From assembly GCF_000425885.1 (NCBI RefSeq), contig NZ_AUEH01000010.1:1-64000 (forward strand): DNA of 64,000 nucleotides, written 5' to 3'. Source of the stretch: Schleiferilactobacillus harbinensis DSM 16991 (GTDB lineage Bacteria > Bacillota > Bacilli > Lactobacillales > Lactobacillaceae). The position numbers and the translations under genes are program-made. This document shows, piece after piece, positions 6,886-15,301 of the stretch (its first letter is position 1; each line of letters starts with the position of its first letter). The notes under the pieces are model-generated. The model saw nothing but the letters and a program-made list of their open reading frames with translations. It was not told the DNA's origin and searched no databases.

Positions 6886-8625
6886 ATGGCTGATAAAATC
6901 AACGCGTCAGATGCAATGATCAAGGTATTGCTCGATTGGGGGATCGATACCATTTACGGACTGCCTGGTGGTTCCTTCGACTCCACCATGAACGCCCTGT
7001 ATAATTTGAAGGATCGAATGCATTACATTCAGGTTCGCCATGAAGAAGTTGGGGCTTTGGCGGCTGCCGGACAAGCGAAAATCACGGGGAAGATCGCTGC
7101 TACCTTCGGCTCTGCCGGTCCTGGTGCGGTGCACTTGCTGAATGGGTTGTACGATGCGCAGTATGACCACGTGCCGGTTTTGGCCTTGGTTGGTCAGGTG
7201 CCAACCAGCATGATGAACACCAGCTACTTCCAGGAAATGAACGAGAACCCGATGTTTGCGGACGTTTCTGTATACAACCGGACGGCCATGACAGCGCAAC
7301 AACTGCCGGCCGTCGTTGATGAAGCCATTCGGCAAGCAATTCGCCATAACGGTGTCGCTGTGGTGACCATTCCGAAGGATCTGGGCTGGACACCGATTGA
7401 AGATAACTATGTCAGCTCGGCCTTTACTTATCAAAAGGCAATTCTGCCGGAACCGGATCCTGATAAGATTGCGGAAGCGGCGAAGCTGTTGAATGCCGCC
7501 AAACGGCCGTTGATTTACATCGGGAAAGGGACCAAGGGTGCTGGCAAGGACGTTATTGCCTTGTCTGATAAACTCCACGCGCCGATCATGTCCACAGCGA
7601 TTGCCAAGGGTATCGTGCCCGATGACACACCGGCTTACATGGGTGCGGCGGGCCGAGTCGCTACCAAGCCCGGGATAGAGATTTTGCAACAAGCCGACAC
7701 CATTATCACGCTGGGGTCCGATATGCCGTTCCAAGGTTACTTTGAAAAACCGGATGCCACCTTTATCCAAGTGGACATTGACGGTACGAAGTTCACGCGC
7801 CGCCACAAGGTTGACTTGGCCATCTTGGCGGATGCCAAGAAGACCGTGCAAGCCTTGCTTGAAAAGGTTGACGAAAAGCCGGAAAGCGGCTGGTACCGCG
7901 CAGCATTGGCTAACCGCCAGAACTGGGACACCTGGGTATCCAGTTTCGAAGATGATGATCGCACGCCGTTGCGGGTTGAACCGATCTTCAAGGAAATCAA
8001 TGCCATGGCCACCAACGATGCCATCTTCCAAGTCGATGTGGGTAACGTCACAATCGACGGCTTCCGCTTTTTGAAGTTGCATGATCAGCAGCGCTTCAGC
8101 ACGTCTGCTTGGTACGCCACCATGGGTTATGGGGTGCCGGCCGCGATCGGCGCTCAAACCAAGTACCCGGATCGTCAAGTTTGGTCAATCTCCGGTGATG
8201 GCGGCTTCACGATGGTGATGCAAGATATTATTACCCAAGTGAAATACAAACTGCCGATTATCAACGTGATCTTGTCCAACCAGAGTCTGGGCTTCATTGA
8301 AGCGGAACAAGATGACAGCAAGCAGCCCCACTCTGGAGTGGCCCTGCAGGACGCCGACTTCGGTTTGGCCGCTAAGGCCATGGGTGCCACGGGCTTCACA
8401 GTCCACACCCTGCCTGAATTGAAGGAAGCCTTCGCCCAAGCCAAGACAGCGGACGGCCCGGTGGTCATCGACGTGCACATTGCCAACGATCGGCCGCTGC
8501 CGGTTGAACAATTGCAGATCGACCCGAAGACCCAAGACAAGGATGCCGTTGCCGCCTTCACCAAGAATTACGAGACGGAAGGTTTGATTCCATTGACAGA
8601 CTTCTTGAGTAAAGAAAACGCCTAA
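6886..8625 (+). CDS. spxB: Pyruvate oxidase (H2O2- and acetyl-phosphate-forming)
   Basis: A 579-residue thiamine-diphosphate and FAD enzyme that turns pyruvate, phosphate and O2 into acetyl phosphate, CO2 and H2O2 during aerobic growth. Order: N-terminal pyrimidine-binding domain (residues about 5-175, with YGLPGGSFDS and the catalytic Glu in VRHEEVGALAA), FAD-binding middle domain (about 190-345) and C-terminal pyrophosphate domain with the GDGGFTM...N metal motif (about 445-475). ATG 6886 is chosen over an upstream in-frame start because AAGGAGG ends ten bases before it. The gene stands alone. Its H2O2 is probably handled by the NADH peroxidase at 39160. Confidence 0.95.
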   Translation: MADKINASDAMIKVLLDWGIDTIYGLPGGSFDSTMNALYNLKDRMHYIQVRHEEVGALAAAGQAKITGKIAATFGSAGPGAVHLLNGLYDAQYDHVPVLALVGQVPTSMMNTSYFQEMNENPMFADVSVYNRTAMTAQQLPAVVDEAIRQAIRHNGVAVVTIPKDLGWTPIEDNYVSSAFTYQKAILPEPDPDKIAEAAKLLNAAKRPLIYIGKGTKGAGKDVIALSDKLHAPIMSTAIAKGIVPDDTPAYMGAAGRVATKPGIEILQQADTIITLGSDMPFQGYFEKPDATFIQVDIDGTKFTRRHKVDLAILADAKKTVQALLEKVDEKPESGWYRAALANRQNWDTWVSSFEDDDRTPLRVEPIFKEINAMATNDAIFQVDVGNVTIDGFRFLKLHDQQRFSTSAWYATMGYGVPAAIGAQTKYPDRQVWSISGDGGFTMVMQDIITQVKYKLPIINVILSNQSLGFIEAEQDDSKQPHSGVALQDADFGLAAKAMGATGFTVHTLPELKEAFAQAKTADGPVVIDVHIANDRPLPVEQLQIDPKTQDKDAVAAFTKNYETEGLIPLTDFLSKENA

Positions 8626-8689
8626 TTAGTCAGCGCTGCTTTTTTATTGATAGGATAAGACTTTAGTCGGTGGGCTGATTTGGCAGGCA

Positions 8690-8698
8690 TGATATACT
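8690..8698 (+). promoter_or_regulatory. Extended -10 promoter of the small membrane protein gene at 8731
   Basis: TGATATACT (8690-8698) is the same extended -10 form seen at 3588. The start codon lies 32 bases downstream. Confidence 0.4.
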
Positions 8699-8730
8699 TG
8701 AAGGGATAAAGAAAGCAAGGGATGTGTACG

Positions 8731-9231
8731 ATGAGCGACTGGTGGCTAATCTTCATGATCATCATGGACGCGGTATTGCTGACAGGCTGTATCGTCTCCA
8801 TCTTCTGGCAAGCGCAAATTGTATTACGGGCGCACTATAATTACTGGCCATTTCTGCTTGGCTTAATGGTCGTTGGCTGGGGCTGGACCGGCACTGGCAT
8901 TGCCAACAATTGGGTCCGCTGGCTGCTCGTTTTGTTTCTCGCCGGTTTCCTGCTGAATTGTATTCAAGCTGGCGTCGGCGGGATCGGCGACAAGCGGCTG
9001 GTGAACAACGGCTTTATTTCCAGTGTGATTCGTTACGACCGTTTGGCCGGGATCACGCTGGTGCCAGTCACTCTGCCCAACGGCAAGGACCGCGTGGTGG
9101 CCATCTTCATCACCACCACGCAGCGCCGGATTCAACTCACATTCTCCCAAGCATTGCCGACGATTCAGGAAGAATTGCGCAAGTTGGTCCCCGGGTCGAC
9201 CCCGATTGAAATTCAGAATATTGAACAATAG
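8731..9231 (+). CDS. Membrane protein of unknown function
   Basis: A 166-residue protein with three hydrophobic helices (about 5-27, 36-54 and 60-82) and a soluble C-terminal part of about 80 residues rich in beta strands (NGFISSVIRYDRLAGITLVPV, VVAIFITTTQRRIQLTF). The tail looks like the PH-like fold often attached to small membrane proteins of Firmicutes, but that is inference and I recognise no named family. ATG 8731 is preferred over ATG 8722 because AAGGGA is better spaced. It has its own promoter and terminator. Confidence 0.7.
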   Translation: MSDWWLIFMIIMDAVLLTGCIVSIFWQAQIVLRAHYNYWPFLLGLMVVGWGWTGTGIANNWVRWLLVLFLAGFLLNCIQAGVGGIGDKRLVNNGFISSVIRYDRLAGITLVPVTLPNGKDRVVAIFITTTQRRIQLTFSQALPTIQEELRKLVPGSTPIEIQNIEQ

Positions 9232-9243
9232 TTTTTTAAATAC

Positions 9244-9294
9244 AGCATCGGCCCGCGTTACTTCTCTTGGTGACGCGGGCCGATGCTTTTTCTT
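9244..9294 (+). terminator. Strong intrinsic terminator
   Basis: AGCATCGGCCCGCGT (9244-9258) and its exact complement (9273-9287) form a 15-base stem followed by TTTTTCTTTT. Confidence 0.9.
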
Positions 9295-9327
9295 TTAATC
9301 GAGTGTCTAAAAAGATAATACTTCAGC

Positions 9328-9370
9328 TAGACATACCCCACCCGCCAATGGTATACTTACTAAAAGTAAG
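9328..9370 (+). promoter_or_regulatory. Promoter with operator-like repeat, upstream of the FMN-binding protein gene
   Basis: TAGACA (9328-9333), 18-base spacer, TATACT (9352-9357). The inverted repeat CTTAC (9356-9360)/GTAAG (9366-9370) starts at the -10 box and could be an operator; the binding protein is not known. Confidence 0.5.
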
Positions 9371-9399
9371 AAATTAATCCACTATGAGGAGATGGCAGT

Positions 9400-9798
9400 A
9401 TGGCTACACTCACCACTGAAATGAAAGAAATGCTGAAAAATCAATTGCCCTTTTTAGCAACTACCAGTGCAGACGGAAAACCGCAAGTTGGACCAAAGGG
9501 GTCCTTGCACGTTCTAGATGCTTCCCACCTCATCTATTTCGAACATACTTTCCGCCATGCTTACACCAATTTGCGGCACAATCAGCAGGCCGCCGTCGCC
9601 GTAGCTGATCGTGCGGCTCAGAAGGGGTTTCGCTTCGAAGGCACAGCGCACATCCATGAAAATGACGACTACGCCAACCAGGTGTTGGGGAAAACCAAAA
9701 TTTTCGACCGCTTTCCGCGCGCTGGCGTGGTGGTCATCGATGTGGAGCGGATCTTCAAACTAGACAACACGCTGGAAGCGGGAACGCAGCTAGCCTAA
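9400..9798 (+). CDS. Pyridoxamine 5'-phosphate oxidase-like FMN-binding protein
   Basis: A 132-residue split-barrel flavoprotein of the small general-stress PNPOx-like group. Seen: LPFLATTSADGKPQVGPKGS at about 16-35, HLIYFEHTFRHAYTNLRHNQQAAVAV at about 46-71, and a terminal strand VVVIDVERIFKLD. Family members bind FMN or F420-like cofactors as dimers and act as small-molecule reductases or stress proteins; the substrate cannot be read. GAGGAGATG stands ahead of the ATG. It is monocistronic. Confidence 0.85.
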   Translation: MATLTTEMKEMLKNQLPFLATTSADGKPQVGPKGSLHVLDASHLIYFEHTFRHAYTNLRHNQQAAVAVADRAAQKGFRFEGTAHIHENDDYANQVLGKTKIFDRFPRAGVVVIDVERIFKLDNTLEAGTQLA

Positions 9799-9838
9799 GG
9801 GCTGGGTTTTCCCACAAAAAGGCCAATAATACATAACC

Positions 9839-9874
9839 GGCGATGCCATCTCCCTAACCAGAGACAGCATCGCC
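9839..9874. terminator. Hairpin between convergent genes
   Basis: GGCGATGC (9839-9846) pairs with GCATCGCC (9867-9874), and the stem extends inward with two mismatches. The T run on the plus strand is short, so termination may be weak in both directions. Confidence 0.5.
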
Positions 9875-9982
9875 GTTTGCGTATCAGTATCATTTGAATC
9901 AACTTTTTCGCGCCAAAAAGCGGAATACTGATTTTTCCTTCCAGAAAAACAGTGTTCCGCAATTAAGGTTTCTTAAATCGGA

Positions 9983-11650
9983 CTACAGAATGTACTCGCT
10001 CTGCATATCCCGAATAAAGTCCGCGAATTCATCCCGGGCTCGGTTGATTGCTTCCAGGTTCTGCTTCGCCAGCAGTTGCAGGAAGTGCAGCCGTTCAGCC
10101 ACGAACCGTTCCCGCACAGACCCAGTCGTCTCATGACTCAGCCGTTCCAATTGGGTCAGAATCAGTTGGTTCTCCGCTTCCTCCTTGGTCGGTACCTGAA
10201 ATGCGGCGACGCGCGACCGTATCCGCGCCCGGTCCAGATCATTCAAATCATCCCGATCCAGAACAAAGACTGCCGTTGCAATTTGCTCGGTGGTGTCGTT
10301 GCGTATTGCTACAGCCAGATTCAAGTTGATATCGAAGGCAAACTGCACTGTGATCTGCCGCGCTGCCGCGGCACTGGGAATCGCTAATTCCCCTAAATAT
10401 ACATTATCCCGAGTATGCTGCTGTTCCCCTAAGAACACCGGCACACTCGTGATTTTCTCCCCAGAGTCAATGGTAAACGAACAGACGGCCTGACCGGGCA
10501 AGGCGTCGCCCCGATCTACGAGCGGCACAAAGAAATCCGTGACTTCCCCGTTCGCGGTTTCCTGGGTCGCTTGCGTGCCAAAAGAATGGGCGCTGATCGG
10601 CGCGAGAATCATTTCCCGCAGAGTCCGGTAAACCTGAGGCTGGCCAGCAACCGTCGCCAGCCCGATGGCCACCCGATCCCCGGGCATGGCACTCATCAGC
10701 GGCAAGCAGCGGCACATTTTCACCGCTTCTTGGCGCACCGCCGGCAGCTGGGCGGCAGCCCCAGCCAACACCACTTGATCGATATCCGTGAGGCGCAGTC
10801 CTGCACTGTGCAGAACTTGCGCCAACGGTACGCGCATTGCCCCTAGCAATGGCGCAAATACGTCTTTCAAGTGGGCTGCAGTCACACCATACGCGTAGTC
10901 CCGATCCCCAACGGTCAGCGTATTAGCTGCAGTCGGCGCGGTCTTTTTCAGCTCCGCCACCTGATCGAACAACTGCTGGTAAGCAGCTGTATCGATCCCG
11001 GTGAGATGCGCGCCAGCGGCAAAGTCCGCCACCAGTGCGTGGGTGAAGTCATTCCCGCCTAAGTGATTGGCCACCGCCTGCTGCATGATTTGGGTAGTCC
11101 CTTCCACCCGTTGCAGCAAGCTGACAGTGAACTGATCGGCCCCCATGTCCATGACCAAGATTCGCTGGACTTCAGTCGGCTCGGCTTGAACGGCCAATGC
11201 CGCCGCAGTGGCTTCACCAATTAGCCGAACGACGGTGAGCCCGGCCAACTTAGCCGCTTCAATGAGCGCCCCTCGCTGCCGATTATCAAAATAAGCCGGT
11301 ACACTCAATACGGCCTCACTAACCGGTTCCTCAAGATAGCGGATTGCATCAGCCCGCAAACTCTTAAGGACTAAAGCGGTCAGTTCGATCGGTGTGTACT
11401 GCTGGCCGCGCAGCACATAACGCTTACGCGTACCCAAAAACGGCTTAAACCCAGCCGCTGTGGCCTGCGGGGCTAAAGCGCCGCGGGCTTTGGCGACCGC
11501 CCCCACGGTCACCTCGCCTTGGGGGGCAACATTGACCACAGTTGGTGTCAATTCGGCACCCCATGCATTAGGAATGATCCGAGCAGCATGGCCGTCAAAA
11601 TAACCGACCATTGCGTTGGCTGTCCCAAAATCAATACCAATTACTGTCAT
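9983..11650 (-). CDS. Hsp70/DnaK-family protein (HscC-like, short form)
   Basis: A 555-residue Hsp70 relative. The actin-like ATPase domain fills residues 1 to about 370: phosphate-1 motif GIDFGTANAMVG at the N-terminus, AVLSVPAYFDNRQRGAL near 113-129, phosphate-2 region MDMGADQFTVSLL near 168-180, and a degenerate adenosine motif VVLAGAAAQLPAV near 293-305. The substrate-binding part is short and ends in a helical tail, without the EEVD-type or flexible tail of DnaK. No DnaJ or GrpE gene is nearby, so this is a second, stand-alone Hsp70 rather than dnaK. AGGAGGG precedes the ATG. Confidence 0.85.
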   Translation of the reverse strand: MTVIGIDFGTANAMVGYFDGHAARIIPNAWGAELTPTVVNVAPQGEVTVGAVAKARGALAPQATAAGFKPFLGTRKRYVLRGQQYTPIELTALVLKSLRADAIRYLEEPVSEAVLSVPAYFDNRQRGALIEAAKLAGLTVVRLIGEATAAALAVQAEPTEVQRILVMDMGADQFTVSLLQRVEGTTQIMQQAVANHLGGNDFTHALVADFAAGAHLTGIDTAAYQQLFDQVAELKKTAPTAANTLTVGDRDYAYGVTAAHLKDVFAPLLGAMRVPLAQVLHSAGLRLTDIDQVVLAGAAAQLPAVRQEAVKMCRCLPLMSAMPGDRVAIGLATVAGQPQVYRTLREMILAPISAHSFGTQATQETANGEVTDFFVPLVDRGDALPGQAVCSFTIDSGEKITSVPVFLGEQQHTRDNVYLGELAIPSAAAARQITVQFAFDINLNLAVAIRNDTTEQIATAVFVLDRDDLNDLDRARIRSRVAAFQVPTKEEAENQLILTQLERLSHETTGSVRERFVAERLHFLQLLAKQNLEAINRARDEFADFIRDMQSEYIL

Positions 11651-12019
11651 TGCGGTACCCTCCTAAACCTTTAACCCTTTGAATCCAGTTTACGGGAGCC
11701 GGATACGATTTTTGATTTGATTTTTGAAGAAAATCTTTACTTTTGCTGAATGTGTTACCCAACATACAAAAAGTGGACCGGTCATTCTGGACCTAGTTCA
11801 TCTGGGCGGAATCATTAGCGGCATAGAACTCTGTTGAGTATCCAGCGGCATCTTGCTGCAAATCGAAAGTCGTCATTCTGTTATGCCCACTCCTTCATCG
11901 CATCAGATTTGTCTAATCTTCTATATCAGCATAAAATGAACGCTTACGAAATTCGGCCTCCAAGATACTGACATATAAGGTATGATAGGGCTATCATATG
12001 TTTTTCGGGAGGTACTACC
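11651..12019. other. Intergenic region with one doubtful micro-ORF and a promoter
   Basis: 369 bases between two divergent genes. On the minus strand, 11793-11876 could encode a 27-residue peptide (begins MTTFDLQQDAAGYSTEFY), but its AAGGAG lies 13 bases upstream, too far for confidence. The right end holds the promoter of the acetyltransferase gene. I see nothing else. Confidence 0.4.
11968..11998 (+). promoter_or_regulatory. Promoter and operator-like palindrome before the hexapeptide acetyltransferase
   Basis: CTGACA (11968-11973), 18-base spacer, TATCAT (11992-11997). A perfect 8-base inverted repeat, TATGATAG-GG-CTATCATA (11981-11998), covers the spacer and -10 box, as expected for a repressor site. 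The regulator is unknown. Confidence 0.5.
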
Positions 12020-12619
12020 ATGACTGCACTTGAAGAAAAATTTGCCCGGATGGCGACTGGCAAACCCTATAACGATTTAGACCCGCAACTGATTGCGATC
12101 CGTGCTGAGGCCACGCGTCTGACCACCGCGCTCAATCAGGCAGCAGATATCCATACACGCCTTGCCCGATTCCGGGAGCTGGTCGGCAGTGCCGGGACTG
12201 ACCCGATGATCGAACCAAACTTCCGGGTGGAGTTTGGCCGCAACATCCACGTCGGCGACCACTTCTATGCTAACTATGATTGTGTGCTGCTGGATGGCGC
12301 ACCGATTACGATTGGCGATCGCGTGCTGTTTGGCCCCAAGGTCGGCCTTTACACCAGCAACCATTTGCTTGATCCGACAGAACGAGAGGCAGGCGGCTGC
12401 ACCGCGCAACCGATTACGATCGGTGACCGGGTCTGGCTGGCGGCTAACGTCACCGTGCTGCCCGGCGTGACCATTGGCGCTAATACCGTTGTTGGGGCAG
12501 GCAGCGTGGTCACCCATGATCTGCCGGCGAACGTGGTCGCCGCGGGTAATCCATGTCAGATTCTGCACGAAATTACTGCGACGGATAAGACAGGATTCAA
12601 TGGCGTGGACATGGGGTGA
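12020..12619 (+). CDS. maa: Maltose/galactoside O-acetyltransferase (hexapeptide repeat)
   Basis: A 199-residue member of the Maa/LacA branch of left-handed beta-helix acetyltransferases. The N-terminal Mac domain (about 5-58) is followed by hexapeptide repeats (about 65-180: NIHVGDHFYANYDCVLLD, ITIGDRVLFGPKVGLY, ITIGDRVWLAANVTVLPGV, IGANTVVGAGSVV) and closes with VAAGNPCQILHEI. The catalytic His in TSNHLLDP (about 114) is present. It acetylates sugars with acetyl-CoA, possibly as detoxification of excess sugar. GGGAGG precedes the ATG. Single-gene unit. Confidence 0.88.
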   Translation: MTALEEKFARMATGKPYNDLDPQLIAIRAEATRLTTALNQAADIHTRLARFRELVGSAGTDPMIEPNFRVEFGRNIHVGDHFYANYDCVLLDGAPITIGDRVLFGPKVGLYTSNHLLDPTEREAGGCTAQPITIGDRVWLAANVTVLPGVTIGANTVVGAGSVVTHDLPANVVAAGNPCQILHEITATDKTGFNGVDMG

Positions 12620-12671
12620 AAAATAACCAGGGTCAGAAATCGCGCGCTGCTTTCTGATCCTGGTTATTTTT
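12619..12671. terminator. Bidirectional intrinsic terminator
   Basis: Arms 12619-12639 and 12651-12671 form a long stem with one mismatch. A and T runs at its ends suit both the acetyltransferase (+) and the convergent esterase (-). Confidence 0.85.
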
Positions 12672-12716
12672 GATTCTCACTATGACTCGAACGTTATGTT
12701 GACCTACCAACAACTA

Positions 12717-13562
12717 CTAAGCCGTAATGGCTGCGTCCGGAAAGGTCACTTGCAGCCATTGCAGACTCAGCTTCAGCCACGGCGTCACGGTCGGCTCCAA
12801 GTCATTGCCGAGGCGGCCGTTCGTCACTGCATTAGCCAACGACAACCCATGGTGTCCCTGAGGAAAGATGTGCAGCGCAAATGGCACGTTGGCTTGATCC
12901 AAAGCACTGGCAAATTGCAGACTGTTCTGCACCGGCACCACTGCATCCGTGGCAGTCGCCCAGAGGAACGTCGGCGGCGTATTCGCCGTGACTTGCTGCT
13001 GTAATTCCGTGGCTTCTTTAAGCAAAGGCCCATCCTGGGCATGCACCGCCTGCTGCATCGGATCTGGGCCATCGTGAACCGCCGCCGTCGCGCTCAACGA
13101 AACAACGGCGTAACCCAGCAGCAGCGCATTCGCCCGAATATCCGCGGCCTGGTAGCCCTGTTTGACCATAAACGGCTGGTCTGCCAGCGTTGCCAAGCCG
13201 GCCGCCAGATGCCCACCGGCAGAAAAGCCGAGCGTCGCCACTTGATTCGGATTCAAATACCAGGCATCGGCATGCGCCCGAATCTGGTGCATCGCTTCCG
13301 CGGCTTCCAGCAATTGGGCCGGCCAGGCCACCGGCAAGACAGAATACCGCAGGACGAAGGCCTGGAAACCATGACTGGCGTAGGCCAGCGCCACCGGCTC
13401 GGCCTCCCGGTCGGAGACCATCGTGTAGCCGCCGCCAGGAATCACCAAGATTGCCGGCCGGTGGTCCTTCCCCGGCATTTCTGCACTCGGCGTCTGAATA
13501 TAGCCGGTCAAGGTGGCCGATTGGGTCAGCGGCGTGGTCAGAGTCTGTTGAATCAGTTCCAT
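12717..13562 (-). CDS. Alpha/beta hydrolase, acetyl-esterase/xylan-esterase type
   Basis: A 281-residue cytoplasmic esterase of the BD-FAE/acetyl-esterase group: oxyanion motif IPGGGY at 41-46, nucleophile GFSAGGHLA with Ser114, an Asp in ATATDAVVPV and a catalytic His in FPQGHHGL near 237. These enzymes remove acetyl or short acyl groups, often from plant polysaccharides or xylo-oligosaccharides. ATG 13562 is chosen over the in-frame TTG six bases upstream because AGCAGG is then well spaced. No glycoside hydrolase is adjacent, so the physiological substrate is open. Confidence 0.85.
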   Translation of the reverse strand: MELIQQTLTTPLTQSATLTGYIQTPSAEMPGKDHRPAILVIPGGGYTMVSDREAEPVALAYASHGFQAFVLRYSVLPVAWPAQLLEAAEAMHQIRAHADAWYLNPNQVATLGFSAGGHLAAGLATLADQPFMVKQGYQAADIRANALLLGYAVVSLSATAAVHDGPDPMQQAVHAQDGPLLKEATELQQQVTANTPPTFLWATATDAVVPVQNSLQFASALDQANVPFALHIFPQGHHGLSLANAVTNGRLGNDLEPTVTPWLKLSLQWLQVTFPDAAITA

Positions 13563-13594
13563 ATACAAAGACCTGCTTTCTTAAGAAATCGGAT

Positions 13595-13945
13595 TCACCC
13601 ATATTGTACTGTTTTCAAAAGAAGCGCAACACACATATCTGATCCATTATCTAAAAAAATGCTCTCCCCCTTTGTGACCAGCATCGTCAAAGATCGCGGC
13701 ACGCATCGCAGCCTTGTTGATGATATCAGCAAAGCGCGGCAGTGGGGGAAAGCATTCAGCGACGCGGCGTGATACTTCAAGACCCCAGCCACCGTAGTCG
13801 GGGTCTTTCCGTTACCCAACGCATCGCCCACAGTGGCATTCCAATCCAGCCAGGTCAGGTGCAGCCGGTCCAAGCTCTGCCAGGACATATGGCCGCCGAG
13901 AACGGCAACTGCGGCGAGCACCGCGAGGATATTACGAATACGCAT
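13595..13945 (-). CDS. Possible small secreted protein (doubtful, perhaps decayed 3' end)
   Basis: 116 codons starting with a hydrophobic signal-like stretch (residues 5-18) and MSWQSLDRLHLTWLDWNATVG, which looks like a real short exported protein. After about residue 60 the sequence loses protein-like character (several Cys/Arg, no pattern), and an 8-base hairpin (13779-13786 with 13800-13807) lies within it. The ribosome binding site is weak (GGAG, 12 bases before ATG). Either a genuine unknown gene with a frameshift near its end or a chance frame. Confidence 0.35.
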   Translation of the reverse strand: MRIRNILAVLAAVAVLGGHMSWQSLDRLHLTWLDWNATVGDALGNGKTPTTVAGVLKYHAASLNAFPHCRALLISSTRLRCVPRSLTMLVTKGESIFLDNGSDMCVALLLKTVQYG

Positions 13946-14030
13946 CAGGAAATGTCACTCCGATTTCTAGTAGGTTGTTGAACGTAGGTACTAATACACG
14001 CCCGCCATTCTATCAGAAAAAAGGGCAAAG

Positions 14031-14075
14031 AAAAAGCACCTAGCTTATGGGGGTTGCCCACCGTGGCCGGTGCTT
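14031..14075 (-). terminator. Intrinsic terminator of the 45-residue protein gene
   Basis: On the minus strand AAGCACC (14075-14069) pairs with GGTGCTT (14040-14034), closed by a large internal structure and followed by TTTTTCTTTG. It lies 25 bases after the small gene's stop. Confidence 0.6.
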
Positions 14076-14099
14076 CATAACTGGTTTAAGGTCGAGCAA

Positions 14100-14237
14100 T
14101 TACTTGCTCTCGTCTGCCTTAGCCCGTTGAGCCAAGAATTCAAGTACTTTGGTCGTGTGAGCAACCCGTTCCTTGGAGTTAGCTTGGGATACCGGCCGAC
14201 GGTTGTTGGAAACACCTGTATGAGTATTTTGTGACAC
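14100..14237 (-). CDS. Small hydrophilic protein, 45 residues, unknown function
   Basis: GTG at 14237 is preceded by AAAGGGGG at eight bases, a near-ideal ribosome binding site, and the frame ends at TAA 14100 with a terminator directly after. The peptide begins MSQNTHTGVSNNRRPVSQAN and ends in a helical, charged segment (VLEFLAQRAKADESK). It has no signal peptide or membrane segment and is rich in Asn, Ser, Arg and Lys. The tidy expression signals support a real gene. It is not a leader peptide, since no gene follows closely. I do not recognise the family. Confidence 0.7.
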   Translation of the reverse strand: MSQNTHTGVSNNRRPVSQANSKERVAHTTKVLEFLAQRAKADESK

Positions 14238-14300
14238 GATGACGTCCCCCTTTCTTTCTGCACATATACTGATTTACGATACCGTAATTGGGACCTCGCG

Positions 14301-15215
14301 TCAATAGCCGTGCTGGACTAAATTCAGAAAACCGGCCTGAGTCTGGCCTGGATTGACCCGCACCCGATGGAGGGCGTACATGCCCTGACTGGCAGCCGCC
14401 AATCCTGGCGTCGTGGTCAAACCGATCTGGTAGCCGGCGGCCTTGGCATATTGCAAAGTGGCGGCGTTATAGCGGCCCACCGGGTAGGCAATCGTGTTGG
14501 GCGCCGTACCCGTGATCTGGGCCAGCGCTTGGCGGGAATTCGTTAATTCTGTTTGCTGGCGGGCGTTGGCCAGTTTGTTCAGCTCCAGGTGGCTGACGGT
14601 GTGCGAGGCGAAGTCGACGTTGTTCTGCTGCATCGTTTTGATCATCTCGGCGGTCAGGTTCCAATTGCTGCCGACAGAACCGCTGATTTCGTTGATCGTC
14701 ACCCGGCTGTTGGTTGCTTTGAACATCGGCAAACCGGTGGTGTACATGCTGCGATAACCATCATCGAAGGTGATCCAGACGATCTTGGTCTGGGGCACTT
14801 TATTTTCAGAAAGCACCGTATAGGCCTCGGCGGGGGTTAGCTCATAGTACCCTGCCTGTTTCAGCCAAGTGAGCTGATTTTTCAGTTGGTCCGCCGGCAT
14901 CATCAGGGTGTTGCCCTGGCCGATGTCGTGGTACATCAGAATCGGCAGCTGCACCGGGGTGCTTTGTTTCTGCCATTTGCTCAATGGTATCCGGTCACTG
15001 GTCACGGCCGCCTGAACGACGTTTTTCCGTGGCTTTGGTTGACTGCTGGCCTGCCGACTGGTACTGCTATTAGCTTTCGTCCGGACTCGGGCCACCCGCT
15101 CATGGACGACGGGCTGCGCGGCATGCCGATAATATGCGACGCCGCCGACAATCCCCCCCAGTACCATCAGCAGCGCGATGAGACTCGCTACGACCACGCG
15201 TCCCGTTTTCTTCAT
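14301..15215 (-). CDS. Membrane-anchored polysaccharide deacetylase (NodB domain, CE4)
   Basis: A 304-residue surface enzyme. One N-terminal helix (about 7-28) anchors it outside, followed by a basic, Ser-rich linker and a NodB domain at about 90-300. Metal and catalytic residues are visible: TFDDGY (D151, D152) and SHTVSH (H205, H209), plus YPVGRYN. CE4 enzymes remove acetyl groups from peptidoglycan GlcNAc or other cell-surface polymers; in Gram-positives this often gives lysozyme resistance. The substrate cannot be settled from sequence. GGGGGA precedes the ATG. Confidence 0.92.
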   Translation of the reverse strand: MKKTGRVVVASLIALLMVLGGIVGGVAYYRHAAQPVVHERVARVRTKANSSTSRQASSQPKPRKNVVQAAVTSDRIPLSKWQKQSTPVQLPILMYHDIGQGNTLMMPADQLKNQLTWLKQAGYYELTPAEAYTVLSENKVPQTKIVWITFDDGYRSMYTTGLPMFKATNSRVTINEISGSVGSNWNLTAEMIKTMQQNNVDFASHTVSHLELNKLANARQQTELTNSRQALAQITGTAPNTIAYPVGRYNAATLQYAKAAGYQIGLTTTPGLAAASQGMYALHRVRVNPGQTQAGFLNLVQHGY

Positions 15216-15301
15216 GCTAATCTTCCCCCATTACTGTGTAATCTTTTTTTCGCCCCCATTGTAATCCATCGCCTCGGGTTTGCCATGCCGGAACGCTTGG
15301 G

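Noticed and set aside
6907-8178. 423-codon open frame on the minus strand
   Set aside because: It lies wholly antisense to pyruvate oxidase, has no ribosome binding site and encodes a His/Arg/Gln-rich, non-protein-like sequence. It is a shadow of a GC-rich gene.
8631-8648. CAGCGCTG plus T run as terminator of pyruvate oxidase
   Set aside because: The palindrome has no room for a loop, so a stable hairpin is unlikely. The real end of this transcript was not found.
11793-11876. 27-residue micro-ORF upstream of the Hsp70-like gene
   Set aside because: The ribosome binding site is 13 bases away and no family or conservation can be judged. It is only mentioned in the region note.
13779-13807. 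8-base hairpin AAGACCCC/GGGGTCTT as a terminator
   Set aside because: No T run on either strand and it lies within an open frame, so it is not listed as a terminator.
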